Shown here one piece after another: positions 7,245 through 16,216 of a stretch of DNA of 64,000 nucleotides (position 1 is its first letter; every line of letters starts with the position of its first letter). This DNA is from Catellatospora sp. TT07R-123 (GTDB taxonomy: Bacteria; Actinomycetota; Actinomycetes; Mycobacteriales; Micromonosporaceae): contig NZ_BNEM01000002.1 in the NCBI RefSeq assembly GCF_018327705.1, positions 3,224,001 to 3,288,000 on the forward strand, read 5' to 3'. Both the position numbers and the translations under genes were made by a program. The notes below the pieces were generated by a model. It made no database searches. It was not told the DNA's origin and was given only the letters and a program-made list of their open reading frames with translations.

Positions 7245-9356
7245 CTAGCTGCCGTAGACCTCTAGCTCCCAGAGGGAGTAGCCGTACTGGGTGAGGGCGC
7301 GCTGGGTGCCGTAGACGCGCACGTAGCGGCCGGTGCCGGTGAGGGTGACGTCGTCCACGCCGCCGTCGGAGGTCGTGGTGCTGTAGACCGTGGTCCAGGT
7401 GGCGTTGTCGGGCGAGGTCTGGATCTGGTACGCCTTGGCGTACGCCGCCTCCCAGGTGAGCTTCACCCGCTGGACGCTCTTGCTCGCGCCCAGATCGACC
7501 GAGATCCACTGCGGGTCGGCGTAGGCGCTGCCCCAGCGGGTGGTGGCGCTCCCGTCGACGGCGTTCGCGCCGTTGTGGGCGCTGCCGGGTTCCACGCTGG
7601 AGACCGCGACGGGCCGGTTGAGCGAGAGCAGCTGCGGGCCGGTGGCCGGGGTGCCGTAGACGTTGAGGTCGAACAGGGAGTAGCCCCACTGGGTGGCGCG
7701 CTGGGTGCCGTAGACACGCACGTAGCGGCCGGTGCCGGTGAGGGTGACGTCGTCCACGCCGCCGTCGGAGGTCGTGGTGCTGTAGACCGTGGTCCAGGTG
7801 GCGTTGTCGGGCGAGGTCTGGATCTGGTACGCCTTGCCGTAGGCGGTCTCCCAGTTCAGCCGCACCCGGTTGAGCGCGTAGCTCGCGCCGAGGTCGACGG
7901 AGATCCACTGCGGGTCGGCGTACAGGCTGCCCCAGCGGGTGGCGGAGTTGCCGTCGACCGCGTTCGCGCCGACCAGCACGTTGCCGCTCTCCACACTGGA
8001 GGTGGCGGTCGGCCGCCCCTGGGCCAGGTCGGTGGGCTGCGGCGTGCTGCCGGCCTTGATCCGGATGTTGCGGTAGTTGATGTCGGCGCCGGCGCCGTCG
8101 TTCTGTACGCCGATGTAGCCGGTCGCGATGTTGCGGGTGCTGGTGTAGTCGTTGATCTTCACGCCGTTGAGCCAGATCTCCACCCGCTGGCCGTGCAGGC
8201 CGATCTCGTACGTGTTCCACTGCCCCGGCGGGTTCAGCGCGGCCGCGCGGGCCGTGGTGTCCGGCGCCTTGAGGCTGTACACGCTGCCCGTGGTGCGGGT
8301 GACGTCGGCGTCGGTCGCGTCGATCTGGATCTCGTGGCCGAGGTTGACCGGGTTCCACGGGTCGCCCTGCGGATCGGGGAAGCCGATGAAGACGCCGCCG
8401 TTGTCGTCGCCCGGCATCATCCAGTCGAGCTTCAGCGAGTAGTCGCTGAACGTGCGGACCGGATACCACAGCAGGCCCATGCCGCCGAACGAGGTCAGCG
8501 TGCCGTCGGCCAGGGTGAACCCGCCCGGACCGGCCATCTGCCACTGGTTGAAGCTGTTCTGGGTGCCGTCGAACAGCGCCGTGTAGCCCGTCTCCGGGCG
8601 GCAGTCGGCGGGCTTGGACCCGGCCGCGATCTGGATGCCGCCCAGCAGCATGGTCCGGAACAGCGGGTCGGCGTAGGTCTCCTCGGTGTGACCGAGGCCG
8701 GTGTACCAGGAGCGGCCGCCGCCGTAGTTCTGGCACCAGGTGATCGGGTGGTCGCCCATGGTGCCGCCGGAGTACGACGACTCGACCAGGCTGGCCAGCA
8801 CCTTCGCGTTGGCGCGCGGGTTGGTGCGGTAGTTGTACCACTCGTCGGTGCGGGTCCAGGTGCTCGGCAGGTGCGAGGTCGAGCTGTTCGACCGGTCCTC
8901 GACCGCGATCGTGGCCTGCTGGGTCGCCGGGTGCGACGAGAACCAGGCACCGACCAGGCCGCCGTACCAGGGCCAGTCGTACTCGGTGTCGGCGGCGGCG
9001 TGCACGCCGACGTAGCCGCCGCCGGCCGCGATGTAGTTCTGGAACGCGGTCTGCTGCGTGGCGTCCAGCACGTCGCCGGTCGTCGACAGCCACACCACCG
9101 CCTGGTACTGGGCCAGGTTGGTCGCGTTGAACTGGGTCGCGTCCTCGGTCGCGGTGACCGAGAAGCCGTTGGCCGAGCCCAGCGCCTGGATGGCGGCGAT
9201 GCCGTTGGGGATGGACGAGTGCCGGAAACCGGCGGTCTTCGAGAACACCAGCACCTTCGTCAGCGGCGCGGCCTGCGCCGTGGTGGCCGGAGCCGCCGCG
9301 GCCAGGCCCGCCACCAGCGCGACGCCGGTGAGCAGGGAAAGGATTCGCCTCTTCAT
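7245..9356 (-). CDS. Secreted ThuA - DUF1080 - double F5/8 C protein
   Basis: 703-residue secreted protein. Signal peptide about 1-31. ThuA-like domain about 33-250 (VLVFSKTAGFRHSSIPNGI, GGGYVGVHAAADTEYDWPWY, TGLGHTEETY). DUF1080 about 258-440 (GYTALFDGT, NGGVFIGFP, GHEIQIDATDAD), a family now linked to hydrolysis of 3-keto-glucosides. Two F5/8 type C (discoidin, CBM32-like) domains at about 448-570 and 575-703. A plausible job is extracellular processing of 3-keto oligosaccharides produced by the neighbouring dehydrogenases, tethered to glycans by the discoidin domains. The start at 9356 has AAGGAG 8 bases upstream. The two discoidin coding stretches share a 133-bp near-identical block, and the ThuA part is nearly identical to that of the gene at 24423. 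Confidence 0.86.
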   Translation of the reverse strand: MKRRILSLLTGVALVAGLAAAAPATTAQAAPLTKVLVFSKTAGFRHSSIPNGIAAIQALGSANGFSVTATEDATQFNATNLAQYQAVVWLSTTGDVLDATQQTAFQNYIAAGGGYVGVHAAADTEYDWPWYGGLVGAWFSSHPATQQATIAVEDRSNSSTSHLPSTWTRTDEWYNYRTNPRANAKVLASLVESSYSGGTMGDHPITWCQNYGGGRSWYTGLGHTEETYADPLFRTMLLGGIQIAAGSKPADCRPETGYTALFDGTQNSFNQWQMAGPGGFTLADGTLTSFGGMGLLWYPVRTFSDYSLKLDWMMPGDDNGGVFIGFPDPQGDPWNPVNLGHEIQIDATDADVTRTTGSVYSLKAPDTTARAAALNPPGQWNTYEIGLHGQRVEIWLNGVKINDYTSTRNIATGYIGVQNDGAGADINYRNIRIKAGSTPQPTDLAQGRPTATSSVESGNVLVGANAVDGNSATRWGSLYADPQWISVDLGASYALNRVRLNWETAYGKAYQIQTSPDNATWTTVYSTTTSDGGVDDVTLTGTGRYVRVYGTQRATQWGYSLFDLNVYGTPATGPQLLSLNRPVAVSSVEPGSAHNGANAVDGSATTRWGSAYADPQWISVDLGASKSVQRVKLTWEAAYAKAYQIQTSPDNATWTTVYSTTTSDGGVDDVTLTGTGRYVRVYGTQRALTQYGYSLWELEVYGS
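7305..7838. repeat. Near-identical direct repeats coding discoidin cores
   Basis: A block of about 133 bp at 7305-7437 recurs at about 7707-7838 with only a few differences (for example GACGCGCAC against GACACGCAC). Shorter identical runs from the same block are found in the next gene at about 9537-9602 and 9940-9975. This points to recent duplication or gene conversion among the F5/8 C domains. Confidence 0.75.
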
Positions 9357-9374
9357 CACTTCTCCTTCGGAGGT

Positions 9375-9402
9375 GGGGAGGCGGCCGGGCGGCCGCCTCC
9401 CC
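9375..9402 (-). terminator. Intergenic hairpin
   Basis: Perfect 12-bp arms (GGGGAGGCGGCC at 9375-9386 and its complement at 9391-9402) with a 4-base loop, 13 bases past the stop of the upstream dehydrogenase gene and 19 bases before the ThuA-DUF1080 start. Probably a terminator or a message-stabilising hairpin between operon genes. Confidence 0.65.
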
Positions 9403-9414
9403 GAGGGGTGCGGC

Positions 9415-12400
9415 TCAGGAGCCGTAGACGTCGAACTCCCACAGCGAGTAGCCCCACTGGGTGCCGCGCTGGGTGCCGTAGACGCGCACGTAGCGGCCGG
9501 AGCCGGACAGCGTGATGTCGTCGCCGCCGCCGTCACCGGTGGTGGTGCTGTAGACCGTGGTCCAGGTGGCGTTGTCGGGCGAGGTCTGGATCTGGTACGC
9601 CTTGCCGAACGCGGTCTCCCAGCTCAGCACCACCCGGCTCAGCGACTTCACCGAACCCAGGTCCACCGAGATCCACTGCGGGTCGCTGTACGCGCTGCTC
9701 CACCGCGTGGTCGCGTTGCCGTCCACCGCACTCGCCCCGACCGTGCCGTCGGCGACGCTGGAGACGGCGGTGGGCTGGTTGCGCGACAGCAGCGTGCCGC
9801 CGCCCGTCGCCGGGGTCCCGTAGACGTTCAGGTCCCACAGCGAGTAGCCGTACTGGGTCAGCCCGCGCTGGGTGCCGTAGACGCGCACGTAGCGGCCGGT
9901 GCCGGAGACGGTCAGGTCGTCGACTCCCCCGTCGCCCGTGGTGGTCGAGTAGACCGTGGTCCACGCGCTGCTGTCAGGCGAGGTCTGCACCTGGTACGCC
10001 CGGCCGAACGCCGCCTCCCAGTTGATCCGCACCCGTTCCAGCGCGTAGGTCGCGCCCAGGTCCACGGTGATCCACTGCGGGTCGCTGGCGTACACGCTGC
10101 TCCAGCGGGTGGCGGAGTCGCCGTCGACGGCGTTGCCCGCGACGTTGGCGCCCGCCTCGGTGCTGGACACCGTCACCGGGCGGCCCTGGGCGCGGTCCGG
10201 GTTGGTGTCCGGGGTGCCGACGCCCGCGCCGGTGAACGTGTAGCTGTCCACGTCGAACAGCGCGCCGGTGCCGGTCCCGGAGAAGACCAGGTACAGGTCG
10301 TGCGTGCCGTCGTCGGGGCGGGTGACCGCGCCACTGACCTCGGTGTAGTTGTCCCAGCCGCCGGTGCCGGGCACCGTCAGGCGGGCGACCTCGGGGCCGG
10401 TCGGCGAGTCGTACCGGAACGACACCGTGCCTCCGGCGGCGGCCGAGCTCACCCGGGCCTTGACCCCGGTGATGCCCTTGAGGCTGACCGCGTGGTGGCG
10501 GACGTTCTCGCCGTTCTGGATGTCGCCGAGCCGCTTGCCGCCCTCGGCCGCGGCCTGGTCGACCACCTTCGGCCCGTTCAGGGTGACGAAGTGCTCGGCC
10601 TGCCACTGCTTGGGCCACAGGCTGAGCTGCTTCTCGCCGGTCAGCGCCACGGTGCCGCTCGCGCCCCGGTCGGTGTAACTGCCGCGCAGCACGAAGAACA
10701 GCACCGAGTCGGGCCCGGCGTGCACCGGGCCGGTGTTGACGGTGAAGCCGCAGCCGGTGCCCTGGCCCTCCTCGTGCGCGTGCTCCTGGTGCCCGAGCGC
10801 GGCCCGGACCACCACGTTGGCGCAGGCGATGGTGCCGTCCTGCGGGTCGGTGGCGGCGGCGGTCGAGGTGAGGTTGTCGCCCCAGTTGAACAGGCCGCCG
10901 TCGGGGACGCCGCCCACGGTCACCGTGGGCCGGTCGTTGCCGGCCACGATCGGGACCAGGGTGGTGCCGGAGCGGCCGGTGCCGTCGTTGACGGTGAGCC
11001 GGGCCCGCTTGTCGCCGACCGTGGTGTACGTGAAGCTCGGGTTGGCCGCCGTCGAGTCGGTGGTCCCGTTGTTGTCGAAGTCCCAGGCGTAGGTCAGCGG
11101 ATCGCCATCGGGATCGGAGCTGCCGGTGCCGTTGAACTGCACGGTCAGCGGGGTCAGGCCGTTGTCGCGGTTGACCGTGGCCACGGCCAGCGGCGAGCGC
11201 CCGCCCGCCACGTAGTTGATTTTGTACAGCCCCGCCGCAGCGTCTCCGGAGAAGTAGCCGTTGCCGTACTCCAGCAGGTAGAGCGAGCCGTCGGGGCCGA
11301 ACTCCATGTCGATCGGGTGCACCAGCGGCATGCCGGAGACCACCGGCTCGATCACGGTCGGGTTCCCGGTGACCGGGTTGCCGTTGTCGAACTGGATCTC
11401 CTTGATCCAGCTCCGGCAGTACTCCGTGATGATCAGCTTGTTGTCGTAGTAGGCCGGCCACTTGTACGGCGAGTTCAGCCCCGCGTTGTAGTGGTAGACC
11501 TCGGCGTGGTTGGGCGAGCCGCAGCCGCCCGGGTTGTCCAGCGCGGGCCACTCGCGGCTGCCGCCGTGCTGCTCCCACACCAGCGCCGACCGGGTCGGCG
11601 GGAGCTGCTGGAGGCCGGTGTTGCGGGGCGAGTTGTTGACCGGGCCGGTCGACCCGCCGCACGGGAACCAGCCGCGCGGGGCGTTGGCCGCGAAGTCCCA
11701 GTCGTTGTAGGCGGTGTTCGGGCCGCCGCAGTAGGGCCAGCCGTAGTTGCCGGGGCTGGTGGCACGGTTGTACTCGTCGTAGGCGGCCGGGCCCCGGTTG
11801 GCGATGGTGGCGCCCGCGTCCGGCCCGACCTCGCCCCAGTACAGGGTGTTGCCCGCCTGCTTGTCGACCCAGATCCGGTACGGGTTGCGGTTGCCCATGG
11901 TGTAGATCTCGGGCCGGGTCTGCGCCGTGCCGACGGGGAACAGGTTGCCCGCCGGGATGGTGTAGGTCCCGTTGCTCTCCGGGTGGATCCGGTTGATCTT
12001 GCCCCGCAGGTCGTTGGTGTTGCCCGCAGTGCGCTGGGCGTCGTACTGCGCGTCGCGGTCGGTGCGCTCGTCGATCGGGGCCATGCCCGCCGAGTCGCCG
12101 CCGGAGTTGGTGTTGTCGCCCACGGCGAAGTACAGGTTGCCGTTGGAGTCCCAGGTCATCGACCCGGCGGAGTGGCAGCACAGCCGCCGCTCGGTCGGCC
12201 ACTCGATCAGCTTCGTCTCGCTGGCCGCGTCCAGCACCAGCGTCGAGGTGTTGAAGGTGAACCGCGAGATCCGGTTGACCAGCGGCGTCACCGCCGGGGA
12301 GTAGAACAGGTACACCCAGCGGTTGGTCGCGAACTGCGGATGCAGCGTGATGCCGATCAGGCCGTCCTCGAAGCGGGCGTCCAGCGCCAGCGTCAGGGCC

Positions 12401-12678
12401 ACGGTCGTGGTCGCGGTGGCGGGGTTGTACAGGCGCACCTGGCCGCCGCCGGAGCTGGTGCCCCGGTTGATGTACAGAACCTTGCCGTCGGGCAGCACCG
12501 ACAGCTCGATCGGCTCGCCCATCGACAGGCCGCCGTCGAGCTTGACCTTCTCGAAGCTGGTGGTGGACGGTGGCGCGGCAACCGCCGGTTCAGGGGCGGC
12601 GGTGACGGCGACCGTGAGCGAGGCCAGCAGCAGCGCGGCCGCGGTAGCGGCCAGGCCCCGGCGTGGACTTCGGACCAT
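9415..12678 (-). CDS. Secreted PQQ-type sugar dehydrogenase with PKD, CBM6-like and two F5/8 C domains
   Basis: 1087-residue secreted protein, paralogue of the 939-residue dehydrogenase at 4352-7171 but with a different C-terminus. Signal peptide about 1-35. GSDH-like propeller about 40-500 (LSMGEPIELSVLPDGKVLY, RRLCCHSAGSMTWDSNGNLY, GRSPLAVATV at the end). PKD domain about 505-590 (LTYAWDFDNNGTTDSTAANP). Ig-like segment, CBM6-like domain about 690-820 (WQAEHF, FDVDSYTF), then two F5/8 C domains (DPQWITVDLGATYALERVRI and DPQWISVDLGSVKSLSRVVL). Expected to oxidise a glycan or oligosaccharide at the cell surface. ATG 12678 was chosen because the signal peptide begins there and GGAG lies upstream. 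The same frame stays open for another 208 codons upstream, but that stretch is not protein-like. Confidence 0.84.
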   Translation of the reverse strand: MVRSPRRGLAATAAALLLASLTVAVTAAPEPAVAAPPSTTSFEKVKLDGGLSMGEPIELSVLPDGKVLYINRGTSSGGGQVRLYNPATATTTVALTLALDARFEDGLIGITLHPQFATNRWVYLFYSPAVTPLVNRISRFTFNTSTLVLDAASETKLIEWPTERRLCCHSAGSMTWDSNGNLYFAVGDNTNSGGDSAGMAPIDERTDRDAQYDAQRTAGNTNDLRGKINRIHPESNGTYTIPAGNLFPVGTAQTRPEIYTMGNRNPYRIWVDKQAGNTLYWGEVGPDAGATIANRGPAAYDEYNRATSPGNYGWPYCGGPNTAYNDWDFAANAPRGWFPCGGSTGPVNNSPRNTGLQQLPPTRSALVWEQHGGSREWPALDNPGGCGSPNHAEVYHYNAGLNSPYKWPAYYDNKLIITEYCRSWIKEIQFDNGNPVTGNPTVIEPVVSGMPLVHPIDMEFGPDGSLYLLEYGNGYFSGDAAAGLYKINYVAGGRSPLAVATVNRDNGLTPLTVQFNGTGSSDPDGDPLTYAWDFDNNGTTDSTAANPSFTYTTVGDKRARLTVNDGTGRSGTTLVPIVAGNDRPTVTVGGVPDGGLFNWGDNLTSTAAATDPQDGTIACANVVVRAALGHQEHAHEEGQGTGCGFTVNTGPVHAGPDSVLFFVLRGSYTDRGASGTVALTGEKQLSLWPKQWQAEHFVTLNGPKVVDQAAAEGGKRLGDIQNGENVRHHAVSLKGITGVKARVSSAAAGGTVSFRYDSPTGPEVARLTVPGTGGWDNYTEVSGAVTRPDDGTHDLYLVFSGTGTGALFDVDSYTFTGAGVGTPDTNPDRAQGRPVTVSSTEAGANVAGNAVDGDSATRWSSVYASDPQWITVDLGATYALERVRINWEAAFGRAYQVQTSPDSSAWTTVYSTTTGDGGVDDLTVSGTGRYVRVYGTQRGLTQYGYSLWDLNVYGTPATGGGTLLSRNQPTAVSSVADGTVGASAVDGNATTRWSSAYSDPQWISVDLGSVKSLSRVVLSWETAFGKAYQIQTSPDNATWTTVYSTTTGDGGGDDITLSGSGRYVRVYGTQRGTQWGYSLWEFDVYGS

Positions 12679-12689
12679 GGGGACACTCC

Positions 12690-12713
12690 GGTGGGGTGGG
12701 GGTGGGGTGGTGG
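12690..12713 (+). other. G-rich tract in the 5' leader of the dehydrogenase gene
   Basis: Runs of four, five and four G separated by single T (GTGGGGTGGGGGTGGGG), followed by two GG pairs, 12-35 bases upstream of ATG 12678 on the opposite strand. The mRNA leader would be C-rich. Such a tract could fold as a G-quadruplex in the non-coding strand. Function unknown. The rest of the 12679-12947 gap holds two hairpins and no gene that I can see. Confidence 0.4.
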
Positions 12714-12828
12714 TGCGTGCCGAGGACGCACGGACCACCCGCACCCCTGAGCCGGGAGACCGGCAGGGTCCGGAGCGACGGCGACCAGGCGGATGGCATT
12801 CGCGATCCCTCGGTACGTCCGGGGTCGA

Positions 12829-12860
12829 CCCGGGTGCGGCAAGGGCTGCCTGCACCCGGG
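12829..12860 (-). terminator. Hairpin after the GH95-like gene
   Basis: CCCGGGTGC at 12829-12837 pairs with GCACCCGGG at 12852-12860 around a 14-base loop. A second 8-bp hairpin (CTCGGAGC at 12874-12881 with GCTCCGAG at 12898-12905) lies closer to the stop at 12948. Either could end transcription of the upstream gene. Confidence 0.5.
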
Positions 12861-12947
12861 GCGAGGTCCCGGCCTCGGAGCCTGGTCGCCGAAGACCGCT
12901 CCGAGAGTCGTTGACGCGTGGGCCGGTCGGCCCCGCGGGCTTGGGGG

Positions 12948-15900
12948 CTATTGGGTGATCATGTCGAACTTCTCCCACGGGCCGATCGCGGTGCGGTTGG
13001 CGATCAGGGCGGCCGCGCCGCCGTTCTCCGCCGTCACGTAGCGGTTGTTGACCTGGGCGAGGAAGCTGACCGTGCCGTCGCTGTTGCGGACCAGGGTGAA
13101 CGTCTCCCAGGCCCCGGCCGAGGCCCGGTTGGCGAGCAGCGAGTTGGCTCCGGCGTTCTCGGCACAGACGTACTGGCCGTTGGCGCGAGAGCGCAGCCAC
13201 ACCGAACCGTTGCCCCGGTCGACCACCTCGAACTGCTCCGTGGTGCCGACCGCGGTCTTGTTGGCGATGAGCGCGGTGGTGGCGTTGAGCGCGGACACCC
13301 ACTGCCCGTTGGCCTGGGCCTTCAGGGCGACGTAGGTGGTGCCCGGCTGCGTGCCGCCGGTGGTGATCCGCAGCGCGTCCACGATCGCCACCGAGGTGGT
13401 CTTGTTGACGATGCGGATCGTGTGCTGCGCGTCGGCCAGCCCGGTCTTGGACCAGACCACCTGCTGCGCCTGGCGGGCGCCGGAGACGTTCAGGTTGACG
13501 TTGGCCTGGAACACGTTGTCCAGGTACACGTCGACGTTGCCCATGTCGCTGAACCGCTCGGACAGGTACTCGACCCCGGTGCCGGTGAACGTGTACGACG
13601 CCGCCGCGTTGACCGTGGTCGTGTGGTGGGTGTCGTCGTTGTAGTCGCCGTAGCCCCGGTTCGTGGTCTGGAACCAGTTCGCGTCGTAGGTGAGTTCGGT
13701 GTCGTTGACCAGCCCGCCGACCGCGCCGCCGGGCAGGCCCAGCGTCGAGGCGGTGTTGCGCAGCGACTTGACGTCGTTGTTCGGGCTGCCGGTGAGCGTG
13801 GTGGCGGAGTAGTTCGCCAGCGGCTTGGCGGTGCGCTCCAGCACGTACACGGCGTTGGCCGCGGTGCTGAAGGTGACCTCGGCCGCCGACGACGTGGTGA
13901 TGATCGCGTTGTCAGACGTCCGCCGCACCTGGACCTGCTGGGTGCCCCACGGGTTGACCACCCGGGCGTCCTTGCCGAACTGGCTGCGCAGGCCGACGTA
14001 CTTGATCTCACCGGCTTCGCGCTCGCTGCTGACCAGGAAGCCGTCCTGGGCGAGCAGGGTGAACCTGGTGACCATGGAGGAGTCGGTCGGCACGGCCGGG
14101 AAGACCCGGATCTTGCCGTTGTAGCTCTGGAGCAGCGACTCGTTCATGGCGACCAGGTGGATGCCCAGGTATTCGAAGACCCCGTTGGTGTTGTTGGTCA
14201 TGCCGTTGGGGTAGTTCTGGTAGCGCTGGAGCATCAGCCGCATGCCGCTGAGCACCTGGTCGCCCAGGCCCAGGCGGGCCGCCTGCGCGTGGTCGTTGGC
14301 CCACACGTTGCTGTACGGGTTGGGCCGCACGTTCCACGTGTTGACCGCCGTGCTGTAGTCGGCGGCGCCGATACCGGTGCGGTCGTAGGGCCAGATCAGC
14401 TCGGCCGACACGTTCTCGCCGTTGCGCTGCTGCGCGGTCGGCGGGTCGTGCGGCAGCCAGGCGTTGTTGCTCACCTGGTACGGCCACAGGTTGTCGACCA
14501 GGTTCTGCCACCCCGCGCGCAGCCCCGAGTCGAGCCCGAGCTGCGTGCTGACCTGGATGGTCAGCGGGGCGAGCAGCCGCACCGCGGCCAGGTCCGTGAT
14601 CGCGTTGTGCACGTCCCAGTAGGTCTCGTGCGCGTTCGACGTCGGCATCTGGTACTTGCCGTTCTGCAACTGGAACCGGTTCTGGTAGAACCGCAGCGCC
14701 TCGCGCATGTACGGGTACGCGACATCACGCAGGTAGGTGGTGTCGTTGGTGTACCGGTACTGGAGGTACATGTTGTACGCGGCCTCGGTGCCGGTGGAGT
14801 AGATGTCGTTGACGAAGTCGCTGCCGACGGTGCCGCGGGCGTTGCCGTCCCAGCCCATCGTCTCGGGCACCCACAGCGAGTCGGTGCCGTAGCGCGTCTG
14901 CGTGTACGCCTTCAGCGCGTTGAAGTTCCTGCTGTAGAGCCGGTTGAACCCGGCCATCAGGTCCGCGTGGTTGGAGGCGAAGAACGAGTTGTAGACGTCG
15001 CGCTGGTTCCAGTACCAGTAGCCGTTGCTCCACTTGGTCTGGTCGCCGGTGGCCCGGAACACGCCGTTGATGAAGTGGTACGGGTAGTTGCCGTACCCGC
15101 CCGCCGCGATCATGTACGTGGCCAGGTAGTACACGTTCTCCAGGTAGTCGGCGTCGCCGGCGGAGTTGGAGTACTGCACGAACGACTTCTGCCAGAACGA
15201 GTGCCAGAAGTTCTTGTAGTTGTTCAGCGTGGTGCCGTAGCCCGTCGACTTGACGGAGGCCAGCTGGTTCTTGGCCTGGGTCACCGAGTCCAGGTTCGGC
15301 GAGTTGAGCCGGCTGGCCGCGGTGAACCAGATGGTGTAGCTGCTGGTCGGGGTGATGCTCAGCCGGACCCGGGTCCCGTTGACCACCGACGCCGAGTACG
15401 ACGCCCCCTCGACCGTGGCGGCGAAGGTGTAGCCGAAGTTGTTCGGGTCGGCCTGCCCCCGGCTGAACCAGGCGGCGGAGGAGTCCGAGCCGGTCTGCAC
15501 GGTGCGCCAGGTGGTCAGGTTGGGCACGTCGGCGCTGTTGGAGACCCCGTTCGGGTCCCACAGGCTCAGTTCCAGAGTCGCGCCGGCCACGCCGCCGCGC
15601 GAATCGTCGACGTGGATGCCCATCACCTCGGAGTTGGGCGACCCCATGACGGTGACCGTCCGGTTGCCGTCGTACTTCGTGGTCAGCGTGCCGTCATAGA
15701 GCGACAGCCGCTGCTGGTAGGTGGTGTAGCCGCTGTCGAGCGACGGGCTGGTGTTGAAGTTCAGGTTGCCCGCGGCGAACGCCGACTGCTGGGACAGGTC
15801 GACGCCGGAGACCTGCATGGTCAGGCCGTTGGCCGACCAGGCCATGGCACCGGTGCGGCCGTTGCCGACGGTCAGGCCGTAGAGGGGGTTGGTGTTGGGC

Positions 15901-16082
15901 TTGTTGTAGACGAGGTCGTGCTTGGACAGGTAGCCGGCGTAGTCGACGTTGAGGGCGCCGGTGCCGGAGTTGAACGCTGCGTCGGTGGGCGAGGCGGTGG
16001 CCGGGCTGGCCGGGACCGCGGTGAGCAGGCCCGCCGCCAGCACGGCGGCGGCCGACAGGCGCGCGGCAATGCGTTGGCGCAT
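12948..16082 (-). CDS. Secreted GH95/DUF5703-like glycoside hydrolase with CBM-like and fascin-like domains
   Basis: 1044-residue secreted protein. Signal peptide about 1-31. An N-terminal beta-sandwich part (about 45-260, with GNGRTGAMAW and MQVSGVDLSQQSAF) and a helical barrel (about 290-650, with GYGNYPYHFINGVFRATG, WNQRDVYNSFFASNHADLM and HETYWDVHNA) resemble GH95 and DUF5703 proteins, which include alpha-L-fucosidases. A later domain (about 755-900, YDANWFQTTNRGYGDYNDD ... IVDALRITTGG) looks like a carbohydrate-binding sandwich, and the last 140 residues are fascin-like trefoil repeats. Exact substrate is uncertain. ATG 16082 has GGGAGG 8 bases before it, and a CCTATAGG operator lies about 73 bp upstream, so this gene probably heads the leftward enzyme set. 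Confidence 0.75.
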   Translation of the reverse strand: MRQRIAARLSAAAVLAAGLLTAVPASPATASPTDAAFNSGTGALNVDYAGYLSKHDLVYNKPNTNPLYGLTVGNGRTGAMAWSANGLTMQVSGVDLSQQSAFAAGNLNFNTSPSLDSGYTTYQQRLSLYDGTLTTKYDGNRTVTVMGSPNSEVMGIHVDDSRGGVAGATLELSLWDPNGVSNSADVPNLTTWRTVQTGSDSSAAWFSRGQADPNNFGYTFAATVEGASYSASVVNGTRVRLSITPTSSYTIWFTAASRLNSPNLDSVTQAKNQLASVKSTGYGTTLNNYKNFWHSFWQKSFVQYSNSAGDADYLENVYYLATYMIAAGGYGNYPYHFINGVFRATGDQTKWSNGYWYWNQRDVYNSFFASNHADLMAGFNRLYSRNFNALKAYTQTRYGTDSLWVPETMGWDGNARGTVGSDFVNDIYSTGTEAAYNMYLQYRYTNDTTYLRDVAYPYMREALRFYQNRFQLQNGKYQMPTSNAHETYWDVHNAITDLAAVRLLAPLTIQVSTQLGLDSGLRAGWQNLVDNLWPYQVSNNAWLPHDPPTAQQRNGENVSAELIWPYDRTGIGAADYSTAVNTWNVRPNPYSNVWANDHAQAARLGLGDQVLSGMRLMLQRYQNYPNGMTNNTNGVFEYLGIHLVAMNESLLQSYNGKIRVFPAVPTDSSMVTRFTLLAQDGFLVSSEREAGEIKYVGLRSQFGKDARVVNPWGTQQVQVRRTSDNAIITTSSAAEVTFSTAANAVYVLERTAKPLANYSATTLTGSPNNDVKSLRNTASTLGLPGGAVGGLVNDTELTYDANWFQTTNRGYGDYNDDTHHTTTVNAAASYTFTGTGVEYLSERFSDMGNVDVYLDNVFQANVNLNVSGARQAQQVVWSKTGLADAQHTIRIVNKTTSVAIVDALRITTGGTQPGTTYVALKAQANGQWVSALNATTALIANKTAVGTTEQFEVVDRGNGSVWLRSRANGQYVCAENAGANSLLANRASAGAWETFTLVRNSDGTVSFLAQVNNRYVTAENGGAAALIANRTAIGPWEKFDMITQ

Positions 16083-16143
16083 GAGCTGGACCTCCCGGGG
16101 GACGGGGATCGGGTGAGGGTGTCAGCTGTGTTTCCGGAATCAC

Positions 16144-16166
16144 ATCTATGAAATATCCTATAGGAT
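16144..16166. promoter_or_regulatory. CCTATAGG-type operator, site 2
   Basis: Perfect ATCCTATAGGAT palindrome at 16155-16166. On the minus strand it continues ATTTCATAGATG, matching the continuation of site 1 at 2735. It lies about 73 bp upstream of the GH95-like start and could overlap a -10 element (TATAGG or TAGGAT). It sits between that start and the stop of the polyprenyl synthase gene. Confidence 0.65.
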
Positions 16167-16216
16167 CTACAGTCGTGATCGGAAGTAACTCTGATACGCC
16201 ATGAAATTTCGTGCTA

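Noticed and set aside
7305..10000. Repeated blocks that might suggest a repeat array
   Set aside because: They are protein-coding discoidin repeats with about 400-bp spacing and no short regular spacers. No CRISPR array or cas gene was seen.
9058..12750. Very long open frame on the plus strand opposite the dehydrogenase gene
   Set aside because: It is the antisense shadow of a GC-rich gene. The product is Arg/Val/Gly-rich without domains, while the minus strand gives a signal peptide and known domains.
12918..16151. Open frame of over 1000 codons on the plus strand
   Set aside because: Antisense shadow of the GH95-like gene. Low-complexity product and no ribosome-binding site.
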